Source of the DNA: Saprospiraceae bacterium
GTDB taxonomy: Bacteria; Bacteroidota; Bacteroidia; Chitinophagales; Saprospiraceae
NCBI GenBank assembly: GCA_020629035.1
Contig: JAHDEC010000023.1
Coordinates: forward strand, 1-63,070
Direction of reading: 5' to 3'
DNA length: 63,070 bases
The notes below the pieces were generated by a model. The model saw only the letters and a program-made list of their open reading frames with translations, had not been told where the DNA came from and ran no database searches. The position numbers were made by a program, and so were the translations under genes. Shown one piece after another: positions 17,233 through 25,682 of this stretch (positions are counted from its first letter, which is position 1; each line of letters begins with the position of its first letter).

Positions 17233-20200
17233 CTATTCTAATTCAAAACTTAAAACGGGGCCGTTATTGCAAGTATTGAACAAAACCTGCTTTCCATTTA
17301 CCTTAACTATTTCCAAATCTCGCGAATCGCAGTCTATATAGATGCCGGATTTGTCAGGATTCATAAAGGAGAAGTTTCCAGTTCCATCACCTAACATGAC
17401 TCCACCTTTACCCGCATCATATCTAACGGTCTCCACCTCTGACGGGAAATGATTTCCTGTGAAAATAAAGTCTAAATGAGTATCTCCATTAATATCTAAC
17501 ACTTCGATATCCTTGATAGGAGACATCTGAGCTTCAATAGGTAATTTATGAGGCACAAACTCAAGATTGCCCTTGTTTTCCAAGTATATACTATTAAATG
17601 ATCGGATAGAATACTGCTCCGAATTATCCAGCTTTTCTTGTGGGATAATTTGAATTAAACTAGCTGTAGCAAAAGATTCAAAATCGCCAAATTTCTCGCT
17701 AACATACGGCATTTCCTCGGTGCTACATTCTCGACCTCGGACAGGGAAAAGTTTATCATCTATGGTTTTGGCAAGCACCACATCATGGTCTCCATTCTGA
17801 TCTAAATCTCCGGAAAAGACTTTAAAAGGTTTCTTCTCAGATGGTTTAAACTTATTATTTAGGCCAAGACTTCCAATGATAAAATCTTCATCACCATCTT
17901 GATCAAAATCGCCATGCGCTGCACTCCACCACCATGATCGATCACTTAGCGCATCCTTATCCAATGGTTTCGCTGTAAACTTACCGTCTTCTTGAATGAG
18001 CAGGGTAATAGGCATCCACTCTCCAACCACTAGGAGATCTACATCTTCATCACCATCGATGTCTGTAGTCTCTATGTCGGTCACTAAACCTATGTCTTTA
18101 AACGCAGGGATTATATCCTGGGTCTTATCTTTTAATACACCTGAGTCATTGACTAAAAGTTTGGAGCTTGTTCGCTTAGGATAAGCATTGGCTATTAAAC
18201 GCCCACCAATGACTAAATCCATATCTTCATCACCATCTATATCTACTGATTTTATTGTTTGTCCATCAAAACGAGTAAAACTTAGATCCTGTTTGGATAC
18301 ACTTAAGCGTCCTTTTCCATCATTTACATATAAAAGATCTTGCAATTTTTCACTTCCTTCTACTTCTTCATTTCCTCCATTTACAATGTACAAATCTTGA
18401 TCTCCATCTTGGTCAATGTCGAACCAAACGGATGACAAATTTTCCTTATTATTGGTTTCATTAAATGCATTGTCTGAGGGCTTAAATGAACCATCTTCCT
18501 GATGGATATATAAATTCGCCTTGGAACCTTTACTGGAGCCTACGAACAGGTCATCTAAACCATCGTTATTTACATCAGCTTTAGAAATGAATGGACCATT
18601 TTGAGAAAGTTTGTGTGGAAGCAGTACTTGACTTGCATAATCATCAAACGGGTTTTCAGCATGTTTGTGATTCAGTAAATTCTTTAACTGAGCTATCGTT
18701 TGATTTTTTGGACTAGGCTTATTTTCTTTAGTAGATTTATATTCTATGCTTAGTGTTTTGTCTATTTCAGGGTTTTTAACCACACTACGATTAACATGAT
18801 CCCATTGGACAACTACCGAATCGACCTGAGTGCTCGAACCCAATCCAAAATGTAATATGGCCTGAGAACTTGACATATATCCTCTGATATTTGTCATCGT
18901 GCCGATCTCTGTTTTACCATCATAGAAAATTTGGACATTAGCACCTAGTCCTGCAGGATTTTTTACTTTTCCTTTTAAATCTACATTGATAAAGTGATGA
19001 TTCTTTGGAGGTTTAGCTTGGAAAATAGTAGCAACAGAGTTAGAGTTATTTAAAACTAAATCTAAATTGCCATCATTGTCTAAATCTCCATAAGCCATTC
19101 CTGAAGTGAATCCTTTGTCGGTAAATCCGGAACTAGCAGAGACATCTTCAAATTGTAAATTTCCATTATTCTGAAATACAAAGTTTGTAATCGGTGTTGA
19201 TGGTGCATTTTCTTTTACATAATCTGATACTTGATCAGGACCAATTTGACGATTAGATTTCATCTTATTTATAAAATCGTTGTTTCTTAAATCGTGGATT
19301 AATCCATTCGTTATTACTAAATCTTTAGCACCATCATTATCAAGATCCATAAATAGGGGAGACCAACTCCAGTCAGTATTTGATACCCCTGCTAAATGTC
19401 CGATTTCAGAAAAATAGCCCTTGCCTTGATTGAGCTGTAGGTTATTTACAGGATATTGGTAATGATTTCCTGCTCCGACCAATTGCCAGAATCGATCAGG
19501 CCTCATGGATTCCATGTTAGTTTTTGATCTGAAATGATCAGGATAGGCCATATCTAAGGTTATAAAATCTAACCATCCATCTCCATTTATATCAGCAACA
19601 TCTGCTCCCATAGAATAGAATGAGGTGTGATCGACTCGCTGGATTAGTTCGTCTTTAAATTTATTGCCACCTTGATTTATATAGAAATTGTCTCCATGAT
19701 AATAATCATTGCATAGATAAATATCAGTACGCCCATCATTAGTGAAATCTGCTACCGAAGCATTCAAACCAAAGACCTTATTGGTGAAGTTCATTTCGTC
19801 TGTTCTATCCTCGTATTTTCCATTATTATTTATAAAGAATTTATCCGAATAGGGAAGCTTGGCTACGGTTTCAGGTCTAGCTAATTTCGAAGAGTACTCG
19901 TCCATGGGTTGGTTAACTAGGTATAGATCTAAATCTCCATCATTTTCAGCGTCGAAGAAGGATGCTTGGACTGAAAATCCAGCATCAGCTAAACCATACT
20001 TTTCTGCACTTTCAGTAAAGGTGAGATCACCATTGTTTATAAATAATTTATTAGTTCGTACGCTCTCTTGGAGTAAAAAGAAATTTTTGCAAACATAAAT
20101 ATCAAGTAAACCATCCGCGTTTACATCTACCATACTTATGCCGGTTGACCACATCTTATCTTCTATGCCAGCCGATTTACTGATATCTTCAAATTCAAAG

Positions 20201-20520
20201 TTTCCTTTATTGAGGTAGAGTTTATCGCTTACCATATTACCGGCAAGGTAAATGTCTTGTAAGCCATCATTATTAATGTCACCGATGCCCACTCCCGCTC
20301 CAGAATAAATAAAGTTCCAATTAAAGTAATGGACGAGTTTGTTTTCTTTAATGTCATTTGAAAAATCAATATTCGATTGACTAGCAGGAATTTTCTTTAA
20401 AGAAATTTTCCCTTGTTCATTGTTTTCTGAAGAGCTTGCATTCTTACTCACTTTTTGATCTTGAGAGCAAGAAAAAATAGAGAAACTAATCATTAAGTAA
20501 ATCCACAGTTTGAGGCGCAT
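17233..20520 (-). CDS. FG-GAP/VCBS-repeat lipoprotein with ASPIC/UnbV domain
   Basis: This 1095-residue protein starts with a lipoprotein signal (IFSCSQ, acylated Cys at about 18). It carries about fourteen FG-GAP-type calcium loops such as DINNDGLQDIYLAG, DLDNDGNLDLVLNN and DIDGDEDVDLLVVG, expected to build two seven-bladed propellers. Between them (about 510-590) lies an ASPIC/UnbV domain with GLGANVQIFYDG and HFGLGSSTQVDSVVVQWD. In Bacteroidota such CRTAC1-like lipoproteins are surface-exposed and bind carbohydrate or protein partners. It heads a leftward set followed 19 bases later by the PGRP amidase. The ligand is unknown. Confidence 0.88.
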   Translation of the reverse strand: MRLKLWIYLMISFSIFSCSQDQKVSKNASSSENNEQGKISLKKIPASQSNIDFSNDIKENKLVHYFNWNFIYSGAGVGIGDINNDGLQDIYLAGNMVSDKLYLNKGNFEFEDISKSAGIEDKMWSTGISMVDVNADGLLDIYVCKNFFLLQESVRTNKLFINNGDLTFTESAEKYGLADAGFSVQASFFDAENDGDLDLYLVNQPMDEYSSKLARPETVAKLPYSDKFFINNNGKYEDRTDEMNFTNKVFGLNASVADFTNDGRTDIYLCNDYYHGDNFYINQGGNKFKDELIQRVDHTSFYSMGADVADINGDGWLDFITLDMAYPDHFRSKTNMESMRPDRFWQLVGAGNHYQYPVNNLQLNQGKGYFSEIGHLAGVSNTDWSWSPLFMDLDNDGAKDLVITNGLIHDLRNNDFINKMKSNRQIGPDQVSDYVKENAPSTPITNFVFQNNGNLQFEDVSASSGFTDKGFTSGMAYGDLDNDGNLDLVLNNSNSVATIFQAKPPKNHHFINVDLKGKVKNPAGLGANVQIFYDGKTEIGTMTNIRGYMSSSQAILHFGLGSSTQVDSVVVQWDHVNRSVVKNPEIDKTLSIEYKSTKENKPSPKNQTIAQLKNLLNHKHAENPFDDYASQVLLPHKLSQNGPFISKADVNNDGLDDLFVGSSKGSKANLYIHQEDGSFKPSDNAFNETNNKENLSSVWFDIDQDGDQDLYIVNGGNEEVEGSEKLQDLLYVNDGKGRLSVSKQDLSFTRFDGQTIKSVDIDGDEDMDLVIGGRLIANAYPKRTSSKLLVNDSGVLKDKTQDIIPAFKDIGLVTDIETTDIDGDEDVDLLVVGEWMPITLLIQEDGKFTAKPLDKDALSDRSWWWSAAHGDFDQDGDEDFIIGSLGLNNKFKPSEKKPFKVFSGDLDQNGDHDVVLAKTIDDKLFPVRGRECSTEEMPYVSEKFGDFESFATASLIQIIPQEKLDNSEQYSIRSFNSIYLENKGNLEFVPHKLPIEAQMSPIKDIEVLDINGDTHLDFIFTGNHFPSEVETVRYDAGKGGVMLGDGTGNFSFMNPDKSGIYIDCDSRDLEIVKVNGKQVLFNTCNNGPVLSFELE

Positions 20521-20572
20521 AGATAAAAATTCAAATACATTTAATGAATGGTAAGATACTGAATCTTAAAGA

Positions 20573-21148
20573 TTAGGAAAATAAACTTGAAATTACTTTA
20601 GTATCGAATAAAATAAACAACAGTTTAACGAAGTTTGCTTTATATTTTCTAGATAGGCTGTCCACAAGTAAAACAAACTGGCCTGAGGCCAATTCGCTAA
20701 TATCAATACATTTAAATCTATCTCTTTGGAGAAGACTAATTTATCAGAAAGATTAAATATGCTCACTTTGGCCGTTGATATTTCTGCTAATGCTACAGAA
20801 ATCATGGATTGGGTTGGACTTTGATAAATATGAATGCTTTCAATAGGTTTATAATCTAATAATCCTGAAAATATAGAATAGCAAAAGTCATTCTGGCCCA
20901 AAATGCAAAATTACGATTTACGTGTTCGTACTCAATCTTTTTTAATGGATTGTCACAATCATTTAATTCATACTCAGTTTTAGCAGAAGGTAAGCAGCTC
21001 GAAATGGTAGATACCCAGTTAGAACTTTCTTCGAAGACTAATTGACCAGAAAAGTGATACTCATAAGTTGTTAGATTTGATCATTGTAGTTATAAGTCTT
21101 ATGAAACTTGCTCTCAAATTCGTGGCTATTACAACCTTCATTATTTAA
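20573..21148 (-). pseudogene. eroded T9SS cargo gene (sorting domain split by frameshifts)
   Basis: Reading leftward, four overlapping frames join into one protein-like sequence. The first (21148-21074) ends FHKTYNYNDQI before a stop at 21073. The second (21080-20856) reads TTYEYHFSGQLVFEESSNW onward. The third, within 20901 to about 20705, reads IESIHIYQSPTQSMISV and VSIFNLSDKLVFSKEID. The fourth (20704-20573) reads DISELASGQFVLLVDSLSRK. The last two together make a T9SS sorting domain with a frameshift between DLNV and DISEL; the YPNP motif has drifted to YQSP. The earlier part resembles YD-type Tyr/Asp repeats. There is no start codon or signal peptide. It abuts the stop codon of the lipoprotein hydrolase. 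Confidence 0.75.
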
Positions 21149-21149
21149 A

Positions 21150-21773
21150 CTATTTTATCCAGTCTTTTGTCGGGTTTAGCCATTGTTTGTCGGCTTTTAA
21201 GACGATGCCATGATTCAATCCGGTGCTAACTTTTATTTCTTTAAACTCAAGGATATTTGGGGACTTTTCAATCCATGACTCATAAGTCCGGAAAGCAATT
21301 GAGTCTGTTTCTTCGATTATAGCTAAGATCCGTCCGTTTAAGCTCCAGTCGTAAAGTGAATCGATTTGTACAGTGTTACTTGCTAAGAAGACGTAATTGA
21401 TTGGCTCATGATTTAAGTGTGAAAGATACATAGCTATGACTCCGCCCTTTGAGGCTCCAATAATACTGATATCTTCTGGTTTTACTTTGTTACTTATTAG
21501 AGAATCTACTTGCCTATCAAGTCTTTCAGTATAACTATAAAAATCAACTGTACTATCCCGCTGATCAGCATATAGTTTTATATTAGCGGAAGCTAAATAC
21601 TCAAGAATAGCATCTCCATCAAAAGAACCAAAGCGTGGATGGATGGCATTCCAACCTTCCTGTTCAACAATAGCTGGATGCAAATAAAAGACGTGTTTTT
21701 CCTGCTTATTTGACTCCTGGCAAGCAAGGAAGGTGAACACTAAAAGTGATATCAAAGCTAATTTACAAGGCAT
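21150..21773 (-). CDS. small alpha/beta-hydrolase-fold lipoprotein
   Basis: This 207-residue protein begins with a lipoprotein signal (VFTFLACQ, Cys18). A reduced alpha/beta hydrolase fold follows, with the nucleophile elbow GASKGG (S108), a possible acid in the ILAIIEETDS strand, and a C-terminal histidine in GLNHG (H188). It is short for the family and lacks a clear oxyanion HGGG motif; relatives are annotated only as hydrolases. Its ATG at 21773 directly touches the T-run of a strong hairpin (21774-21805), so expression must depend on readthrough or an unusual start region. The downstream neighbour is an eroded T9SS gene. Confidence 0.7.
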   Translation of the reverse strand: MPCKLALISLLVFTFLACQESNKQEKHVFYLHPAIVEQEGWNAIHPRFGSFDGDAILEYLASANIKLYADQRDSTVDFYSYTERLDRQVDSLISNKVKPEDISIIGASKGGVIAMYLSHLNHEPINYVFLASNTVQIDSLYDWSLNGRILAIIEETDSIAFRTYESWIEKSPNILEFKEIKVSTGLNHGIVLKADKQWLNPTKDWIK

Positions 21774-21805
21774 AAAAAAAGCTCAGTCTTTTGATGACTG
21801 AGCTT
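21774..21805 (-). terminator. intrinsic terminator abutting the start codon of the next gene
   Basis: On the minus strand AAGCTCAGTC and GACTGAGCTT form a perfect 10-bp stem with a 7-base loop, followed by seven Ts (21780-21774) and immediately by the ATG at 21773. It lies 21 bases after the stop of the thioredoxin-fold gene. It is the strongest terminator in the window by eye. Confidence 0.85.
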
Positions 21806-21826
21806 AAAAATAAAGTTTATATATTA

Positions 21827-23242
21827 TTAGTCTTGAATAACAAGATTTTCTACACTTACTTTTCCATTCTTTCCTTCAATGAAAGAAACGTAGGTTCCTG
21901 ATTTAACATCTAAATCAATGGTTTCAACCATTTGGCTGATTACCTGCGTATGCACTAATTGACCTAATTGGTTGTTTATTTTCAATGTTGCTGGTAATTG
22001 GATATCATCGCTTAATGTTACAGTAAACTGACCAGCTGATGGGTTAGGATATACAGAACTTAAAACAATATCCTCAGCATCTACTGAAGAAACAGTGGAT
22101 GCATAAAAATCAGCCGAAGCAGAAGCTCCAAAATTAGAAGCATCCATTAATACATCACCATTGCTTGTTTCTACATAAACAGATCCTCCAGAAAGACCAT
22201 CGCCAAAGAAAGGATCAGCAATTTTGAACTCATAACATCCTACTTCATCTACATATACTTTCACATCAATTACTTCATTGTTCATGATGTCTCCGCTTCC
22301 GTATACTGTCCCATTGCTTCCTACAACTTCCCAATTAGTTCCGTCTAACTGAGCAGTTCCGTCACCTGTTATTTTTACAGTAACATAGTTGTCAGTTGAT
22401 GCAGCTTGTGCAACAAATCCATTAAAAGTTGCTGCTTCGCCACCTTCAGGCGTAACAATTAACTCCACATCAGAATCCTGACCTAATGGTAAACCATCGA
22501 TTGGAATTTCAGCATCAACAATTTCTAAAGAACCAATACTTAAATCCATATCACTGTTTGACACTTCACTACCATCAACCATCACAACAACATTAACTTT
22601 TTCAATAGCTTGGTCTCCTTTGTTCATTAAGCTCATAGTTGCCATTGAAGATCCACAAGCAGGTGATCTAAACTCAGCATTAAAGCCTGTCATATCAACT
22701 CCCGCTGTTGGCTCGATTACATTCAAAGCCTCAGATGACCAAGAATCAACAGTAGATGGAACAGAACCGTATAAGTTTCCTCTAATTGTTTTGTCCGGTC
22801 TAATCATCATGATGGTAGGGTAAGCAGACACTCCATAACTTGTAGGAACAGAAAGCTCATCAGTAGTTAAGTCTACATAAGGATAAGAAGAACCATCTAA
22901 CCAATTTCCAGTTGTGTTTCCTCCAGTACCCATTAGATCTGCTAAAGTTGTACCATCATCACACTCAATAGCCATAGCCATTAATATGTCTGCACCATTT
23001 GGTCCAAATTGCTGGTAGGTATCTTCTAAAACGTGTGTTTGGTGTAAAGTCCAACAAGGTCCGCACCAAGTTGTAAAGAAATCAATAATAACGGCTTTCC
23101 CATCATCTAGGTAGGTATAAAGATGTTGTTCATTACCGTCTAAGTCGGTTAAGGTGAAATCTGGCGCATCTTGCGCATTAGCACTTGAAGTAAAAACTCC
23201 AAAAAATGCCAATAAGAGAAAGGATTGTACAATTCTTTTCAT
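21827..23242 (-). CDS. T9SS-exported thioredoxin-fold (TlpA/redoxin) protein
   Basis: This 471-residue protein has a signal peptide ending near ANAQD (24), a TlpA-like domain (about 25-175) with an intact redox pair in FFTTWCGPCW (C60, C63), then an Omp28-like beta domain and a T9SS sorting domain (YPNPSAGQFTVTL to VENLVIQD). In the family, such domains reduce or isomerise disulfides; surface delivery suggests it maintains disulfides in other cargo or has structural use. The frame is open upstream to 23266, but that codon lies in a -7 box; ATG 23242 begins the signal peptide. A strong terminator follows. Confidence 0.85.
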   Translation of the reverse strand: MKRIVQSFLLLAFFGVFTSSANAQDAPDFTLTDLDGNEQHLYTYLDDGKAVIIDFFTTWCGPCWTLHQTHVLEDTYQQFGPNGADILMAMAIECDDGTTLADLMGTGGNTTGNWLDGSSYPYVDLTTDELSVPTSYGVSAYPTIMMIRPDKTIRGNLYGSVPSTVDSWSSEALNVIEPTAGVDMTGFNAEFRSPACGSSMATMSLMNKGDQAIEKVNVVVMVDGSEVSNSDMDLSIGSLEIVDAEIPIDGLPLGQDSDVELIVTPEGGEAATFNGFVAQAASTDNYVTVKITGDGTAQLDGTNWEVVGSNGTVYGSGDIMNNEVIDVKVYVDEVGCYEFKIADPFFGDGLSGGSVYVETSNGDVLMDASNFGASASADFYASTVSSVDAEDIVLSSVYPNPSAGQFTVTLSDDIQLPATLKINNQLGQLVHTQVISQMVETIDLDVKSGTYVSFIEGKNGKVSVENLVIQD

Positions 23243-23263
23243 AAGGAATTTGTTAGTTGATAT

Positions 23264-23271
23264 CAAAATTA
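23264..23271 (-). promoter_or_regulatory. -7 promoter element of the thioredoxin-fold gene
   Basis: TAATTTTG on the minus strand matches TAnnTTTG and lies 21 bases before the ATG at 23242. It overlaps the upstream in-frame ATG (23266), which is therefore unlikely to be the start. Confidence 0.5.
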
Positions 23272-23453
23272 TTTTAGTAGTTGAGTAAAAGTATCAATAT
23301 TGTTGGATTTTACGAAATAAAATATGGAAAGTAAAAGACAGTTTACGCATTATCACTTGCCAATGACTAAAATCTATGATAATTGTTCTAAATTCAGCAA
23401 TTAAATTATTTACTTTATAGCTTAAACATACATAACCATAAAACTTAAAGCAT

Positions 23454-24500
23454 ATGAAAAAAACTCTACCACTATTTATTATCTTATTTGTGAGCAGCTT
23501 CGCTTACGGACAATTTTATACTACTGACTTTGAAAAGTTTAATGTAGGTGATGGAATTGTTGGAACAGCTGGAAATCCTTGGTTATTTTGGCCAGGAAGC
23601 AGTGTTGATGCATTAGTTACGGATGAATTTGCTGCATCAGGATCAAACTCATTAGAAATTGTTGGAACAAACCCAGCCGGTGGACCTTTAGATATATTGA
23701 TTGATTTTGACGGATGTCATAACACAGGTTTATTAGAGGTAAGTATGAATTCTCTAGTGGAAGATGGAAATGATGCCTATTTTAATTTCCAGGGGACGGC
23801 AGTTGCTGGATCTATCTGGACACTGAATGGTTTTTATGTTGGAGGAACAATCTCTATTACAGATTCAGACAATGTAGAATTATTTTCTACTGAATATCCA
23901 ATTGGAGAGTGGTTTGATTTCAAGGTTGCTTTTAGATTCGATGCACAGGCTGTTGCTTTCTTTATTGATGGTGAGCTCATCGGAAATATTCCTGATTTCA
24001 TTGGAACAGTTTGTTCAATGAATCAATACCCAACATCAGCATCAACATGGTATTTAGACGATGTAACTTACTCAGTAAATGGTGCAACAGGTGATGATTG
24101 GGATGGAGATCAAGATGGATTCGTGTTCAACGAAGATTGTGATGATACTGATCCAACTGTATATCCAGGTGCTGAAGAAATTGCAGGTAATGGTGTTGAT
24201 GAAGATTGTGATGGAGAAGATTTACCTTCATCAGTATTTGATGAAATTGCAGAAACGGTTTATCTAGCACCAAATCCAACGACGGGTAAAATTAATTTGA
24301 CCGTAGATTTAAATCAGGCTGTTGATGTAAATGTAAACATCATGAATATTGCTGGTCAAGTGGTTAATACCTACAGATTCGGACAGCAAGCTGGATTGTC
24401 AACATTACAAATGGATTTATCAGAGCTAAATCAAGGATTATATTTTGCAAAAATTCAATTAGGAAATGAAAGCATTACTCAAAAAGTATCAGTGGAGTAA
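23454..24500 (+). CDS. T9SS-exported protein with MopE-type calcium/metal loop
   Basis: This 348-residue protein has a signal peptide (to AYGQF, 20), a jelly-roll lectin-like domain (about 22-208) and a MopE-like motif region from DWDGDQDGFVFNEDC (215-229) through DDTDPTVYPGAEEIAGNG to DEDCDGED (249-256). A T9SS sorting domain follows (APNPTTGKINLTV to ESITQKVSVE). MopE-type motifs are Asp-rich repeats found in surface proteins, including a copper-binding methanotroph protein, and are expected to bind calcium or another metal. No catalytic motif was seen. It is divergent from the thioredoxin-fold gene and ends at a strong terminator. Confidence 0.8.
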   Translation: MKKTLPLFIILFVSSFAYGQFYTTDFEKFNVGDGIVGTAGNPWLFWPGSSVDALVTDEFAASGSNSLEIVGTNPAGGPLDILIDFDGCHNTGLLEVSMNSLVEDGNDAYFNFQGTAVAGSIWTLNGFYVGGTISITDSDNVELFSTEYPIGEWFDFKVAFRFDAQAVAFFIDGELIGNIPDFIGTVCSMNQYPTSASTWYLDDVTYSVNGATGDDWDGDQDGFVFNEDCDDTDPTVYPGAEEIAGNGVDEDCDGEDLPSSVFDEIAETVYLAPNPTTGKINLTVDLNQAVDVNVNIMNIAGQVVNTYRFGQQAGLSTLQMDLSELNQGLYFAKIQLGNESITQKVSVE

Positions 24501-24524
24501 TCAAAAATAAATACCTTAATTTTG

Positions 24525-24556
24525 AGAGCTGTCAATTATTTGGCAGCTCTTTTTTA
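24525..24556 (+). terminator. intrinsic terminator after the MopE-motif gene
   Basis: AGAGCTGTC pairs with GGCAGCTCT (one G-U pair) around an 8-base loop and is followed by a run of six Ts. It lies 24 bases after the stop codon at 24500. Confidence 0.85.
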
Positions 24557-24573
24557 TTGTCTAAAGTTAAAAT

Positions 24574-25620
24574 TTGCAAAATCAAGTTGCGCTTATTGTG
24601 GGTCAAGGCCTTGCCGGAACTCTATTATCTTTTCGTTTAAAACAACGAGGTATTTCCCACTTGGTCATTGACCAGGGAATAAAGACGAACGCAACTCAAG
24701 CCGCCGCAGGACTAGTTAATCCAATTACTGGTCGATATTTTACAAAAACTTGGCTGTTTGAAAAGCTACTGGCTTCTTTAGATCCCTGCTATGATGAATT
24801 AGGTGAGCTTTTAGATGAAACCTTCAAAAAGAATATAGTCATTTGGCGCGCATTAAATTCAATAGCTCAAGAAAATCAATGGGCTCAACGAATGTCTGAT
24901 CCCATCTATGAGGGATACTTTTCCCATGTTGGTTCGATTAAAAACCAACTTCCTTACTTTTCGAATGATTTGCCATATGTACAAATTAATCATGCTCGAA
25001 AAGTAGATATCGGGCTGCTCATGAAAAAGTATCGGCAGCACCTATCAGCAAACAGCCAACTTTTAGAAGAGCCATTTAATTACGATAATCTGCATTGGAC
25101 AAACAACTCCTGGCATTACAAAGGAAATGCTTACTCAGTCGTGTTTTTTGCAGAAGGCTATCAAGCTATACACAACCCATTTTTTAATTATTTACCCTTT
25201 AAGCCAGCCAAAGGCGAAGCGCTCATTACCAAAACAAATGTGGTCGAGGATATTGCTATCAAAAACAACTTATTCTTAGCTAAAGAAACCAATGGACATT
25301 TTTGGTCAGGAGGTGGCTATGATTGGGTCACTGAAGATCCATCACCCACCACTAAGTTTCGAGAAGATTATAAATCTAAACTCGAGGCATGGCTAAATCA
25401 TGATTTTGAAATAGTAGATCACAAGGCAGGCATAAGACCTTGTGTAAAGGATAGAAAGCCTTTTTTAGGAGAACATCCTGAACAAAAGAAATTATACATT
25501 TTTAACGGATTAGGCACCAAAGGGACTTCTTTAGGGCCATATTTTTCCGAGCAATTAGTAGCCCATATTTTCGAAAACACTTCGATTACTCCAGAAGTTG
25601 ATATATTAAGGTTTTCTTAA
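24574..25620 (+). CDS. FAD-dependent oxidoreductase, D-amino-acid-oxidase (DAO) type
   Basis: This 348-residue enzyme starts with the FAD-binding Rossmann turn ALIVGQGLAGTLLSFRLKQR. It continues with TQAAAGLVNPITGRYF, typical of DAO/glycine oxidase-like proteins, and ends with GIRPCVKDRKPFLGEH and IFNGLGTKGTSLGPYFSEQL, the C-terminal FAD-clamping segment. The start is a TTG; there is no ATG before the first beta strand, so the TTG is needed for a complete dinucleotide-binding motif. Substrate cannot be predicted; amines or amino acids are usual. It lies just after a terminator, so it should have its own promoter. Confidence 0.82.
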   Translation: MQNQVALIVGQGLAGTLLSFRLKQRGISHLVIDQGIKTNATQAAAGLVNPITGRYFTKTWLFEKLLASLDPCYDELGELLDETFKKNIVIWRALNSIAQENQWAQRMSDPIYEGYFSHVGSIKNQLPYFSNDLPYVQINHARKVDIGLLMKKYRQHLSANSQLLEEPFNYDNLHWTNNSWHYKGNAYSVVFFAEGYQAIHNPFFNYLPFKPAKGEALITKTNVVEDIAIKNNLFLAKETNGHFWSGGGYDWVTEDPSPTTKFREDYKSKLEAWLNHDFEIVDHKAGIRPCVKDRKPFLGEHPEQKKLYIFNGLGTKGTSLGPYFSEQLVAHIFENTSITPEVDILRFS

Positions 25621-25682
25621 TTTCATTATTTACTCCACGAAAAAGAAACTATGTGCATCTGGCTAATAGTTATAACTAAGTA

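Noticed and set aside
17233-20520. Repeated GATGGTGAT-like codons as a possible CRISPR or DNA repeat
   Set aside because: They encode FG-GAP calcium loops at irregular spacing; no spacers.
20593-20901. A 102-residue open frame on the minus strand that could be taken for an intact gene
   Set aside because: Its second half runs off a T9SS sorting domain into another frame, so it is a fragment of the eroded gene described above.
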